Part shown: piece after piece, positions 16,012-24,623 of the stretch | Position numbering within the stretch: the stretch's first letter is position 1 | Layout: each line of letters begins with the position of its first letter | From: Megasphaera sp. | Lineage (GTDB): Bacteria > Bacillota > Negativicutes > Veillonellales > Megasphaeraceae | Direction: 5' to 3' | Assembly (NCBI GenBank): GCA_022649055.1 | Contig: JALCNL010000018.1 | Span: 1 to 35,258, forward strand | DNA: 35,258 bases | Notes under the pieces: model-generated | Told to the model about the DNA's origin: nothing | Seen by the model: only the letters and a program-made list of their open reading frames with translations | Database searches by the model: none | Program-made: the position numbers and the translations under genes

Positions 16012-17034
16012 ATGAAAACAATACGAATACTTGCGGCGGCGTTATTTATGGGGAGTCTTTTGCTGACAGGCTGCAGCAGTACACCTTCCGGCGGAGACGG
16101 GAAGAATATTGCAGAATTGAAGATTGCGATTTCCCCGTACCAGGATGCCGATACAATGAAGACCCATACTGCGCCGCTTGGTAAGATGATACAAAGTAAA
16201 ATGAAAGAGAAAGGATATAATATAAAGAAAGTTACCTTGTCTGTCGGTACCTCGTATAATGCAGTTGGAGAAGCGTTGAGTGCCGGCAGTGCTGACATGG
16301 GTTTTATTTCAGGAGCCACCTATGTATTGTATGACAAAGATATTTCCGTTTTACTTACGGCGCTGCGCAACGGTATTGATAAAGATACAACTGATTTGCA
16401 GAAATGGAATGATGGAACGCCGGAAAAATTTACTGACGATTTGACACAGTATTATCGTTCCTGCATTATGGTAGGGCCCAGCCCGAAGGGACAGGCATTA
16501 CTGCAGAAGGTAAAGAACGGACAAAAGCCAACCTGGCAGGAACTTAATGATCTTACCTGGTCGGTCATGAGTCCGGCATCGGCATCGGGGTATATGTATC
16601 CGTCCTTGTGGCTGAAAGAACAATATGGCAAGAAAATATCTGATTTATCTCATGTGGTCCAGGCTGATTCTTATACGACATCATTAGCACGTCTTGCTTC
16701 AGGGCAGGTAGATATTTTGACAGCCTATTCGCATATCCGCGCTAATATGGCTAAAAATTGGCAGACAAAATTAGGTGGGACGCAGGATATATGGGAACAG
16801 ACAGGCATGATTGCCATAACTGATAAAATTTTTAACGACACAGTAAGTGTCAGCAACAATTCTAAAATTATGCAGGATGAAGGTTTCCGAAAAGCATTGG
16901 GAGAATCCCTTATTGAAATAGGTAAGACTAAGGAAGGAATAGAGGTCTTGAAGACAATTGGGCATAAGGGCTATGATTGGGCCGATCGAGCAAATTATGA
17001 TGGCGAGCGCCAAGTACAGCAATTACTGAAATAA
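16012..17034 (+). CDS. PhnD-like ABC transporter substrate-binding lipoprotein
   Basis: This 340-residue protein has a lipoprotein signal (LLLTGC, Cys21) and the PhnD/phosphate-phosphite-phosphonate binding fold: KIAISPYQDADTM after the signal, SVGTSYNAVGEALSAGSADM near 84-103 and SPASASGYMYPSLWLKE near 187-203. These are the regions where phosphonate binders contact the ligand's phosphonyl oxygens. AAGGAGG at 15995-16001 favours ATG 16012 over the in-frame TTG at 16003. It is the first gene of an SBP-ATPase-permease operon controlled by an attenuator leader. The family is often annotated as phosphonate uptake, but the leader hints at a corrinoid-related ligand. No C-P lyase or phosphonatase genes are present. 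Confidence 0.88.
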   Translation: MKTIRILAAALFMGSLLLTGCSSTPSGGDGKNIAELKIAISPYQDADTMKTHTAPLGKMIQSKMKEKGYNIKKVTLSVGTSYNAVGEALSAGSADMGFISGATYVLYDKDISVLLTALRNGIDKDTTDLQKWNDGTPEKFTDDLTQYYRSCIMVGPSPKGQALLQKVKNGQKPTWQELNDLTWSVMSPASASGYMYPSLWLKEQYGKKISDLSHVVQADSYTTSLARLASGQVDILTAYSHIRANMAKNWQTKLGGTQDIWEQTGMIAITDKIFNDTVSVSNNSKIMQDEGFRKALGESLIEIGKTKEGIEVLKTIGHKGYDWADRANYDGERQVQQLLK

Positions 17035-17047
17035 GGCAGGACATTAT

Positions 17048-17797
17048 ATGGATATGTTAGAACTGAAAAATGTGTATCAGAGTTATCATAAGCATAAACT
17101 TATTCTGCGCGGCATTACTCTGACGATTAAACAGGGGCAGTTCGTGTCTATAATCGGCCCTAGCGGAGCAGGTAAAACAACTTTATTGCGGCTGTTCAAT
17201 CATATGGCTTGTCCCGTATCGGGAGAGGTGTGGGTCGGGGGCCTGCGCTTCGATACGCTGAACGGACAGAAAAGGCGGCAAGTGCAGCATCGTGTGGGAA
17301 TGGTATTTCAAGATTTTTGTCTGGTTGAAGAAAGTACGTGTTTGCAAAATGTGTTGAACGGATGCTTATCAGATATGCCTATCTGGCGGGTAGTAAGCGG
17401 TCACTTTCCTGCACGCGTTCAAGAGCAGGCACGAGCTGCTTTGCAGCAGGTGGGCTTGGCGGAGCAGGAACATGCCCTTGCTGCTTCCTTGAGCGGCGGG
17501 CAAAAACAGCGGGTAGCCATTGCAAGAGCATTGCTGCAAAAAGCGGAGGTACTGCTGGCTGATGAACCGGTGGCCTCATTAGATCCTATGACAGCACAGC
17601 AGATTCTTGTTTTGCTGCGAAAACTTCAGCGTCAGGAGGGACTGACGGTCGTGATGAATAGTCATAATGTAGAACAAGCCAAAAAATTTTCTGATCGTAT
17701 TATTGGACTTAGAGAGGGAAAAATATATTATGATGCAGCGCCAGAACAATGGACAGGACAGGATTTTGTCCAGTTGTATGGACGAGGTATATCGTGA
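17048..17797 (+). CDS. PhnC-like ABC transporter ATP-binding protein
   Basis: This is the cytoplasmic ATPase that powers the transporter. The 249-residue protein has Walker A GPSGAGKTT at 37-45, a Q-loop in GMVFQDFCLVEEST, the signature LSGGQKQR at 148-155, Walker B LLADEPVASLDP, and the switch His in MNSHNVEQA. It lies 13 bases after the substrate-binding gene, and its stop overlaps the permease start (GTGA), which indicates translational coupling. Confidence 0.95.
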   Translation: MDMLELKNVYQSYHKHKLILRGITLTIKQGQFVSIIGPSGAGKTTLLRLFNHMACPVSGEVWVGGLRFDTLNGQKRRQVQHRVGMVFQDFCLVEESTCLQNVLNGCLSDMPIWRVVSGHFPARVQEQARAALQQVGLAEQEHALAASLSGGQKQRVAIARALLQKAEVLLADEPVASLDPMTAQQILVLLRKLQRQEGLTVVMNSHNVEQAKKFSDRIIGLREGKIYYDAAPEQWTGQDFVQLYGRGIS

Positions 17798-19332
17798 TAT
17801 GCAAACATAAGGCCGCAGCGGCAGCATTATGTATAGTGCTCATCGTGGCGGCCGGACAGACCGTGGATTTTTCTGCTTTTTTGCTTATACAGAGAGGCAG
17901 TCGCTTTTTCGATATTTTTCGGGCAATGCTGCCGCCGGATACAGCCTATGCTGCTGTCGTTTTACAACCGTTGTGGGCGACTGTTCAAATGTCCTTGGCA
18001 GGGACCGCGATAGGAGCTATATGCGGCTTTATAGGAGCTTTTGTTACCAATGCATACAATAACCAGCACCGGTGGCTGCGAATCCTTTTAAAAGGATTCA
18101 TTCATTGTATACGTACTATTCCGGTCCTTATTTTGGCTTTGTTTTGTACCTTCCTTTTGGGTCTGGGAACGTTGGCGGGAACGATAGCGCTTGCGCTGTA
18201 TACGTTTGCCGTAATGACCCGCATGGGATATGAGGACATAGAGAGTATGTCTTTCATAACGGCGCAGACTTTGGAAGCGGCTGGTTGTGGTCGTACCCGG
18301 GCGTTTATAAGAACGATTCTTCCGGCCGTTTTGCCGGGATATATGACAAATGTTTTGTATATATTGGAAGCCAATGTTCGCCATGCTGCTATTTTGGGAT
18401 ATGTGGGAGCCGGTGGAATTGGCATTCTCTTAAATGAACAGATTTCGTGGCGGCAATATAGTCAAGTGGGTATGATTTTGCTTCTTTTGTATGTCGTAGT
18501 ATTGAGTACGGAAGGAATAAGCGAATGGCTTCGCCGGGTGTTGAAGGGTGCAAGAAAATTGACATTGACAGAGCGTTTGGCAGTATGGGGCAGTGTGGTC
18601 TTTTTTGCGGGTACGTCATTGCTGCTGTTGTCCTTTCCCCATACAGACACTTCCGGCTTTTCTGCAGCCCGTGCAATTATAGAGGGGATGATTCATCCTG
18701 ATTTCGGAATGCTTTTTTCGTTGGAGTATGACGGTGTGCCGTATTTATTATATGAAACTTTTTGTATTGCTTTTTTAGGTACATTAGCCGGCATGTGCAT
18801 GGCCGCAGTATTTTCCTTTACGGCTAATTTTCGTTTATTTCCCTGGCCGGCAGCCTTATTCGCCAGACTTGTATTGCTTTTTATACGAACGGTACCTGTA
18901 TTTGTTTATGGACTGATGTGGATCCGTGTTACGGGACCGGGACCTTTTGCCGGAGTTTTGACATTAGCCGTATGCAGTATTGGGTTACTGGCTAAACGCT
19001 TTATTATTGCTATTGATGATATGGATTTTCGTACGTACCGGGCATATACTGCTATGGGCGTTTCTTTTTTAGGAAAAGTAAAATATGTTATATTGCCGCA
19101 AATTTATCCCAGATATGTATCGGCTGTGTTGTACCGGTTTGATATCAATATACGGGATGCGGCTGTGTTGGGACTCGTTGGTGCCGGCGGAATCGGGACA
19201 CCGCTGATGTTAGCCATGATGCATTATAACTGGTCTGAGGCGGGAGCTCTTTTATGGGGGTTGATGTTGTTGGTAACGGGTGTGGAAATAGTATCAGAAC
19301 AAAGCCGGAAAAAAAGCGGAATCAATATATGA
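17794..19332 (+). CDS. PhnE-like ABC permease, two permease domains fused
   Basis: The 512-residue protein consists of two homologous PhnE-type membrane halves. The first carries its EAA-type coupling loop in ANVRHAAILGYVGAGGIG; the second carries the matching INIRDAAVLGLVGAGGIGTP near its end. Each half has about six hydrophobic segments. A normal PhnE is about 250-290 residues and acts as a homodimer, so here one polypeptide should supply the whole pore. The GTG at 17794 overlaps the ATPase stop and follows GAGG; the frame is open further upstream, but that part lies inside the ATPase gene. Such fused forms are known in some Firmicutes. Confidence 0.9.
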   Translation: MICKHKAAAAALCIVLIVAAGQTVDFSAFLLIQRGSRFFDIFRAMLPPDTAYAAVVLQPLWATVQMSLAGTAIGAICGFIGAFVTNAYNNQHRWLRILLKGFIHCIRTIPVLILALFCTFLLGLGTLAGTIALALYTFAVMTRMGYEDIESMSFITAQTLEAAGCGRTRAFIRTILPAVLPGYMTNVLYILEANVRHAAILGYVGAGGIGILLNEQISWRQYSQVGMILLLLYVVVLSTEGISEWLRRVLKGARKLTLTERLAVWGSVVFFAGTSLLLLSFPHTDTSGFSAARAIIEGMIHPDFGMLFSLEYDGVPYLLYETFCIAFLGTLAGMCMAAVFSFTANFRLFPWPAALFARLVLLFIRTVPVFVYGLMWIRVTGPGPFAGVLTLAVCSIGLLAKRFIIAIDDMDFRTYRAYTAMGVSFLGKVKYVILPQIYPRYVSAVLYRFDINIRDAAVLGLVGAGGIGTPLMLAMMHYNWSEAGALLWGLMLLVTGVEIVSEQSRKKSGINI

Positions 19333-19348
19333 CATATCGTTTTTTAGG

Positions 19349-19380
19349 AGCTTCTTTCGCAGTAAGAAAGAGGTTCTTTT
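19349..19380 (+). terminator. Intrinsic terminator of the ABC transporter operon
   Basis: A stem of 10 pairs (19349-19358 with 19366-19375, including wobbles) has a 7-base loop and is followed by a T-rich tract. Confidence 0.75.
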
Positions 19381-19475
19381 TCCTTTTTGGTTGATAATTG
19401 CGCTGATTTGTGATATATATTTAAGTGTATATTTGTAACTTCATGAAATTTTTATAAGGAAAAGGGGCCGTGATA

Positions 19476-20441
19476 ATGTATCACATAAGTGTGTTAGGTC
19501 ATAATGACGACGATGATTTTGGCGAGAGTTTGGGCGATATTGCGCATGTAGCGTATTGCCCCGCTTTGAATGAAGATAAACTAGCTGAACAATGCAGAGA
19601 GGCGCAGGTGCTTATCTGTCGAGATGAACCGGTTACGAAAAATTTGCTGGAAAAACTTGATCAGCTGAAACTTATAGTTATCCTATCTGCACGATATGAT
19701 AATGTCGATTTAGCTGCCGCAGCGGCACGTCACGTTACTGTAATACATAATCCATCGTATTGTATAGAAGATATTGCCGATCATACATGTGCTATGATAT
19801 TGGCGCTGATACGCCAGCTTCCAGAATATCAGGAAGATATCAGAAATAATACTCGGTGGCAGTATGGAACTGTTGCGTGGCCTATACATCGGGTTGCTGA
19901 TACGGTTATCGGTCTTGTTGGTTTTGGACATATAGGCCGTGTTGTGGCTGAACACATGCAGTGCTTTGGATGTCGTATTGACGCGTATGATCCGTTTGTC
20001 AGTGAAAAAATAATGATTAAAAATCGTGTAAAACCTGTTGATTTAGATGCATTATTAGCGGAATGCGATGTTGTATCGCTGCATATGCCTTTGAATGACA
20101 CTACACAATATATATTTCAAGAAGAACAATTTGAGCAGATGAAACAAGGCAGCATGTTTATTAATTGCTGCCGAGGCGGTCTTGTTGATGAAGCGGCCTT
20201 ATATCATGCTGTCGATGAAGGTCATATCCGCAGTGCGGCTTTAGATGTCCTGTCGATGGAGCATCCCAGTCCGGTGATGTTGAAAATGATTGATCGTCCG
20301 GAATTTTTACTGACACCGCAGTGCGGCTGCCATTCGGTAGAGGCGGAACGAGCATTGAAGAGTGATGCCGTTGGCTTTATCCGCGCTTTTTTTGAGGGAC
20401 GGCTGAAGGAATTGCCTATTGTTGCAGCCAGGGAAAAATAA
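19476..20441 (+). CDS. D-2-hydroxyacid dehydrogenase family protein with atypical active site
   Basis: The family interconverts 2-keto and D-2-hydroxy acids with NAD(P)H. This 321-residue protein has the CtBP-like layout: SARYDNVDLAAAAARHVTV, then the Rossmann motif GFGHIG (149-154), catalytic Arg233 in CCRGGLVDE and Glu262 in DVLSMEHP. The catalytic His normally found in TPHxG is Gln282 (TPQCGCHS); a His occurs four residues later at 286. This may abolish or alter the chemistry. Start ATG 19476 follows AAGGAAAAGGGG; a GTG at 19470 is an alternative. It follows the transporter operon after a terminator, so a functional link is only suggestive. The family includes phosphite dehydrogenase, but nothing here proves that activity. 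Confidence 0.85.
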   Translation: MYHISVLGHNDDDDFGESLGDIAHVAYCPALNEDKLAEQCREAQVLICRDEPVTKNLLEKLDQLKLIVILSARYDNVDLAAAAARHVTVIHNPSYCIEDIADHTCAMILALIRQLPEYQEDIRNNTRWQYGTVAWPIHRVADTVIGLVGFGHIGRVVAEHMQCFGCRIDAYDPFVSEKIMIKNRVKPVDLDALLAECDVVSLHMPLNDTTQYIFQEEQFEQMKQGSMFINCCRGGLVDEAALYHAVDEGHIRSAALDVLSMEHPSPVMLKMIDRPEFLLTPQCGCHSVEAERALKSDAVGFIRAFFEGRLKELPIVAAREK

Positions 20442-20564
20442 GTATAGACATTATATGTATTGTATAGGATTTGCATATATTTCATAAATTTTGTACAATA
20501 TGACTTAGCGTTAACTTTTTTATGTCTATTGCACTGAATATTATGCAAAGGAGGGTTCCTTATC

Positions 20565-21377
20565 TTGCGCATTTGGAAATGGAGCTGTCTGTTCTTGTTA
20601 AGTTGTATGATACTGACAGGCTGTGGTGGTTCCTCTACGCAGAAAGCGGATACCGGAGTACCGGCAGAAACTTCGCAAAAGCAGGTGGAAATGGCTGTTC
20701 CGCCTAAAGGGATTCCCGTTCTCATGTACCACATGATCGGGGAAGTAAAGGATAATGATGCCGTATTGTCGGAAGCGCATTTGCGGGAGCAGATGAAATT
20801 TTTAAAGGATAATGATTTCCATCCCATTTCTTTAAATCAGCTATATGAATATATGGTTCATAATAAGCCGGTGCCTGTGCGACCGGTTGTATTGACTTTT
20901 GATGACGGGTATCCTGATACGTATTCTATTGTTATGCCGATAATGAAAGAGTACGGATTTAAATGTACTGTGTTTATTCCTACCTATGATGCCGATCAAA
21001 GCACGCGGCTTACATGGAAACAAATTAAAACGATGCAGGAAGGTGGTATGACTATAGCCTCCCATGGGTATCACCATAATCGGCTGAGTGATATGAAGGA
21101 ACATATATTAGCTGATGAAATTGAAAAAAGTCAGGAAGAACTGTATCAGCAGCTGGGGATCACAAATGAATTTTTCTGTTATCCCTACGGAGGTAATAAT
21201 CCAGCAGCTGAAGCAGCTTTGAAAAAAGCCGGTATTAAATTAGCATTTACCATGAACGGCGGCTGGGCGAAATATGGCGATGATCCGTATGCTGTTAAAC
21301 GTATATGGATTGGAAATGCTGTAGATATCGCTAATTTTAAGCAACGCGTGACGACAGAACAGTACGATCAACGATAA
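20565..21377 (+). CDS. Polysaccharide deacetylase lipoprotein (CE4 family)
   Basis: The 270-residue protein begins with a lipoprotein signal (CMILTGC, Cys20). The NodB/CE4 domain contains the catalytic TFDDGY (111-116; Asp113 base, Asp114 metal ligand) and SHGYHH (166-171; metal ligands His167 and His171), plus YPYGGNN. It would remove N- or O-acetyl groups from an envelope polysaccharide or peptidoglycan outside the membrane. The start is a TTG at 20565, supported by AAAGGAGG at 20547-20554. It is first of four co-directional genes with gaps of 36, 9 and 11 bases. Confidence 0.92.
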   Translation: MRIWKWSCLFLLSCMILTGCGGSSTQKADTGVPAETSQKQVEMAVPPKGIPVLMYHMIGEVKDNDAVLSEAHLREQMKFLKDNDFHPISLNQLYEYMVHNKPVPVRPVVLTFDDGYPDTYSIVMPIMKEYGFKCTVFIPTYDADQSTRLTWKQIKTMQEGGMTIASHGYHHNRLSDMKEHILADEIEKSQEELYQQLGITNEFFCYPYGGNNPAAEAALKKAGIKLAFTMNGGWAKYGDDPYAVKRIWIGNAVDIANFKQRVTTEQYDQR

Positions 21378-21413
21378 CGTGTTGTCCCAAATCTTTTTTT
21401 TCAGAGGTTGAGA

Positions 21414-22355
21414 ATGAAAAAATACAAAGAAGTTGCAAAATTTGTTGTTGTACTGCTCCTGTTTTTTACGGTTACATCACCTTTTGTTGTTTTATTCGGT
21501 CCCTTTGACAATATTAAGCGGACTGTTGTGGGAGCTATTTTAAAGAGTCGTCATCCGCAATATATTACATGGCTTTTTTCTCAGGATGAGATTGATAAAA
21601 TATTGGGTGGTATTAGTACAGCGCCAAAACAAGAATTGTTTAAATTTAAGAATCGTACCGATTCCACATTGAAACTGCAGAAAATTGATTCCAGCCGATT
21701 TAAGGGTTTTTTATTGGAAATACCAGATCCTAAACGAGTAAAGGTAGCGACGGCAGAGAATATGGAAGAAAAAGGTGATACAACCAGCGACATTGCTAAA
21801 CAAAATAATGCGGTGGCGGCTATTAACGCCGGTGGATTTTATGATGCCAATGGTACGGGCACTGGTCGTAGTCCCTACGGCTTCATTATACATAATGGCA
21901 AGTTTTTGCTTGGTGCTGATTCCAGTGACAGTGAAGTCAATGAATTTATTGGTTTTAATAAAGACGGAAATCTTCTTGCCGGTAATTATAGTAAGGGAGA
22001 ATTGATTTCTATGGGTGTGCAGGAAGGGATTTCCTTTGGACCGGCGTTAATTGTCAATGGGCAGAAGATGATTACGAATGGTGATGGAGGCTGGGGTGTT
22101 GGTCCGCGTACTGCTATCGGCCAGCGGAAAGATGGCACCGTGTTGTTTTTGGTGATTGACGGGAGACAGCCTGGATACGCTATAGGAGCTACTCTCCGTG
22201 ATTTGCAAAACATTATGTATGAACAGGGTGCTTATATTGCTGCAAATCTTGATGGCGGATCGAGTTCGACATTGTTTTTGAATGGTGAGGTTGTGAATAA
22301 ACCGGCCGATTTGTTGGGGGAACGCATGATTCCGACAGCATTTATCGTAAAATAG
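21414..22355 (+). CDS. Phosphodiester glycosidase (NAGPA-domain) family protein
   Basis: The 313-residue protein has one N-terminal hydrophobic segment (residues ~10-30), so it is a membrane-anchored exported protein. The NAGPA domain (PF09992) is shown by AAINAGGFYDANG, GPRTAIGQRKDGTVLFLVID and the near C-terminal ANLDGGSSSTLFLNGE. Relatives hydrolyse sugar phosphodiester bonds, including the mammalian uncovering enzyme and bacterial exopolysaccharide-linked proteins. ATG 21414 follows AGAGG with good spacing; the in-frame TTG at 21408 is less likely. Its partners suggest a role in trimming or releasing phosphodiester-linked envelope glycans. Confidence 0.88.
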   Translation: MKKYKEVAKFVVVLLLFFTVTSPFVVLFGPFDNIKRTVVGAILKSRHPQYITWLFSQDEIDKILGGISTAPKQELFKFKNRTDSTLKLQKIDSSRFKGFLLEIPDPKRVKVATAENMEEKGDTTSDIAKQNNAVAAINAGGFYDANGTGTGRSPYGFIIHNGKFLLGADSSDSEVNEFIGFNKDGNLLAGNYSKGELISMGVQEGISFGPALIVNGQKMITNGDGGWGVGPRTAIGQRKDGTVLFLVIDGRQPGYAIGATLRDLQNIMYEQGAYIAANLDGGSSSTLFLNGEVVNKPADLLGERMIPTAFIVK

Positions 22356-22364
22356 GAGGAACGT

Positions 22365-23264
22365 ATGAAGCTAGGAAAGGTTCTTTTGACATTTGCCATC
22401 GGGATAGCTATTCAGTTAGGCGTATATTTTTATTTGGATAGAGTCCTCTTTGCACCAACTTCAGACTTTCAAATTGGTAGTACCAGCCAACAGGAGGCGG
22501 CTGGCTTTGGGGCGGAACCAACAGGACAATCCTATTATTCCTTTGATAAGCGGTTTATGGCGACTATATTGGAGGATCAGGTCAATATTTATGAAGCCGG
22601 TAAAAAGGGTGAGCCGCAGCATGTTAGCTTGCATGGACGGAAGGTATCCTTCTTTGAATGGCTGCCAGATCGAGACTTAGCTATTTTTGCTTCTTATGGA
22701 AAAGATAGTAAAACCGGGAGATTTGGAGTCTATATTGCCCAATATAATCCGCTGTATCCGGATCATGAACTGGATACGCCTATCGAAGATGCGCCGCGGG
22801 ATAGTAAAATTACGGATGCAGCTTATTCTACAGCGACTAATGTCGTTTATATGAAGTTGGAAGTAGGAAAAGATCAGTATCGTATTTATCGTACAGATGC
22901 TAATTATGATACACGGCGTATTCGTGTTCAGGCAGAGAATATTGGCCGGATTGCCGTATTTTATGATCAAGATATATTTTTCTATGATAATCTAAGAACG
23001 GGTGTTGTATATATGTTTAAAGGGTCAGATAGCAGTTGGCGCACTATTTCTCCCAGTGGGAAATTTCGTTTGATCGGCATTGACGGACAGGAAATATTCA
23101 TAGCGGAAATGAATAAAGAGGATAATGTCATTGCTGCATATCGCGGCAGACTGGGTGTAGGGTTTAAGAAAATAGCAACATACAGTACACCGGAAGAGTT
23201 TTCAAAGATTACATTAAATAGTATGCATGAAGCCTCAGATAAGGCGGATAACACGAAAAAATAG
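22365..23264 (+). CDS. Membrane-anchored protein of unknown function
   Basis: The 299-residue protein starts with a single hydrophobic segment (VLLTFAIGIAIQLGVYFYL, residues 6-24) and has a soluble extracytoplasmic body. The body is rich in short beta-strand repeats with a WLPDRDLAIFAS-like and FYDQDIFFYDNL-like pattern that suggests a beta-propeller, but no family is recognised. AGGAGG precedes the ATG. It is third in the envelope operon, nine bases after the NAGPA gene, so it probably works with the deacetylase and glycosidase as a scaffold or glycan-binding component. That function is inference from position. Confidence 0.8.
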   Translation: MKLGKVLLTFAIGIAIQLGVYFYLDRVLFAPTSDFQIGSTSQQEAAGFGAEPTGQSYYSFDKRFMATILEDQVNIYEAGKKGEPQHVSLHGRKVSFFEWLPDRDLAIFASYGKDSKTGRFGVYIAQYNPLYPDHELDTPIEDAPRDSKITDAAYSTATNVVYMKLEVGKDQYRIYRTDANYDTRRIRVQAENIGRIAVFYDQDIFFYDNLRTGVVYMFKGSDSSWRTISPSGKFRLIGIDGQEIFIAEMNKEDNVIAAYRGRLGVGFKKIATYSTPEEFSKITLNSMHEASDKADNTKK

Positions 23265-23275
23265 AGGGTTGTATT

Positions 23276-23611
23276 ATGGCAAAAAATAAAATTCCTAAGA
23301 ACAGATCGTTAAATGAAATGCTGACAGGTATAAAAGAAGAAATTACGTTTGAAAATACGGGATGGGATGATGAAGAAACCGGTAAACGGCCCGTTGTCAA
23401 TAGGGCAGGAAAGAAGCAGACCGCGGCGGATTTCCGATCTCAATTCTTTACCCCTGATTTACAGGAAAAGGTAGGAAAAATCTTGCTGGATATTAAGTTG
23501 GCCTATTATAAAGATGGCATAGGAGATATTTCTTTTGAAGTGGTGAAAGACGGCCGAAATGTTTTAATTAAGACCGTACCAAAAACATCCAAAAAATTAA
23601 AACAGCAATAA
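23276..23611 (+). CDS. Small soluble protein of unknown function
   Basis: The 111-residue product is hydrophilic and basic at both ends, with no signal peptide or membrane segment. The N-terminal half looks disordered (KNKIPKNRSLNEMLTGIKEE); the C-terminal half (about 58-105) could form a small alpha/beta domain. I do not recognise the family. It is the last gene of the envelope operon, 11 bases after the previous one and just before a strong terminator. Its start follows GAGGG. Confidence 0.7.
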   Translation: MAKNKIPKNRSLNEMLTGIKEEITFENTGWDDEETGKRPVVNRAGKKQTAADFRSQFFTPDLQEKVGKILLDIKLAYYKDGIGDISFEVVKDGRNVLIKTVPKTSKKLKQQ

Positions 23612-23645
23612 ATATAATGGATGATTGACGTATATATTGCAGAAA

Positions 23646-23679
23646 AAAGGCGTTCAGGAATTTTTCCCTGAACGCCTTT
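23646..23679. terminator. Bidirectional terminator between convergent genes
   Basis: A perfect 13-bp stem (AAAGGCGTTCAGG at 23646-23658 with 23667-23679) is flanked by A-rich and T-rich sides. It serves the envelope operon on the plus strand and the reductase genes on the minus strand. Confidence 0.92.
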
Positions 23680-23682
23680 ACT

Positions 23683-24597
23683 TTATTGTATTTCTTTGAT
23701 TCGTTGGTTTATTTCACGATAAAACTTTTCAGAAAGCGGAACCGGAATGTTTAATTCATTGGCAGTTCGCACCAAATAACCGCTGAATGTATCCAGTTCA
23801 CTTTGCCGACGGGCGATTATATCGCGAGCCAGTGAACTGGTAGTGTCTTTGTTTTTTTGTTCAGCAACACGTTGGTAGATGGTGTCTATGAGATTCGCAT
23901 CAAGATTGATGCCTAAGCCTTTTCCTACAGCATAAGCCTCTTCTATCAAAATGCGAAATTCGGTAAGACGTTGTGGTTTTTTAAAAACTTCGCCGATAGT
24001 ACTTTCGTAATATGCGGTAATAACATTATATGCACAATTCGTGATGTATTTATTCCATAGTTCTACTTGGATATCTTTGACAATGTGACATTTTAATCCT
24101 GGATGATTTAAGAGAGTGTGAATTTTTTCGTTGCAGGAGCTATTGTCTGAACCAATAAAAATTCGGGCAAATTTTCCCATTTGCCGGATAGAATAATCAC
24201 TATTGTAAGCAGCGTTTATATATATGGTAGAATCAATTATATGACCTGTTTTTATCAGTTTTCGGACAATGTTTGCATGATTGACTCCGTTTAAAACAAG
24301 TACAATAATGGTATGGTCAGCAACACAAGGCAAAACTGCCGATACCGCTGTTTCCAGTGAATAGTTTTTAACACAGACAAAAATTATATCTTGTATGCCC
24401 GTACTTGCTGGATTATCTGTAATGCGCGGATAGGCGATGTGTTCGCCAAAATAATCACTGTGCAGGATAAGTCCGTTTTTTTGCAAGGCATCTTTACGTT
24501 TTTTGCGGGCAATAAGGGTTACACCTGCGTAATTTGCACAAAGAACAGAAGCTAAATATCCTCCGACACCGCCAATACCTGTTACCATTATTTTCAT
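23683..24597 (-). CDS. Ketopantoate reductase-like (PanE/ApbA family) oxidoreductase, copy 2
   Basis: The family reduces 2-dehydropantoate or related 2-ketoacids with NADPH. The 304-residue protein has the nucleotide motif GIGGVGGY at 7-14, the LVLNGVNHAN loop and the conserved Lys/Asn region WNKYITNCAYNVITA, where the Lys is catalytic in PanE. The C-terminal helical domain includes SSLARDIIARRQSELDTF. It shares strong similarity over its whole length with the gene just upstream (24624-25532), indicating a tandem duplication. GGAGGA precedes its start. With two copies and no other pantothenate genes nearby, the true substrate may differ from ketopantoate. Confidence 0.88.
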   Translation of the reverse strand: MKIMVTGIGGVGGYLASVLCANYAGVTLIARKKRKDALQKNGLILHSDYFGEHIAYPRITDNPASTGIQDIIFVCVKNYSLETAVSAVLPCVADHTIIVLVLNGVNHANIVRKLIKTGHIIDSTIYINAAYNSDYSIRQMGKFARIFIGSDNSSCNEKIHTLLNHPGLKCHIVKDIQVELWNKYITNCAYNVITAYYESTIGEVFKKPQRLTEFRILIEEAYAVGKGLGINLDANLIDTIYQRVAEQKNKDTTSSLARDIIARRQSELDTFSGYLVRTANELNIPVPLSEKFYREINQRIKEIQ

Positions 24598-24623
24598 GAT
24601 ATATTCCTCCGATTATGATGGGA

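Noticed and set aside
19476-20441. Phosphite dehydrogenase (PtxD) with a phosphite transporter next door
   Set aside because: The active-site His is absent, the sequence is CtBP-like, and a terminator separates it from the transporter, so the idea is not supported.
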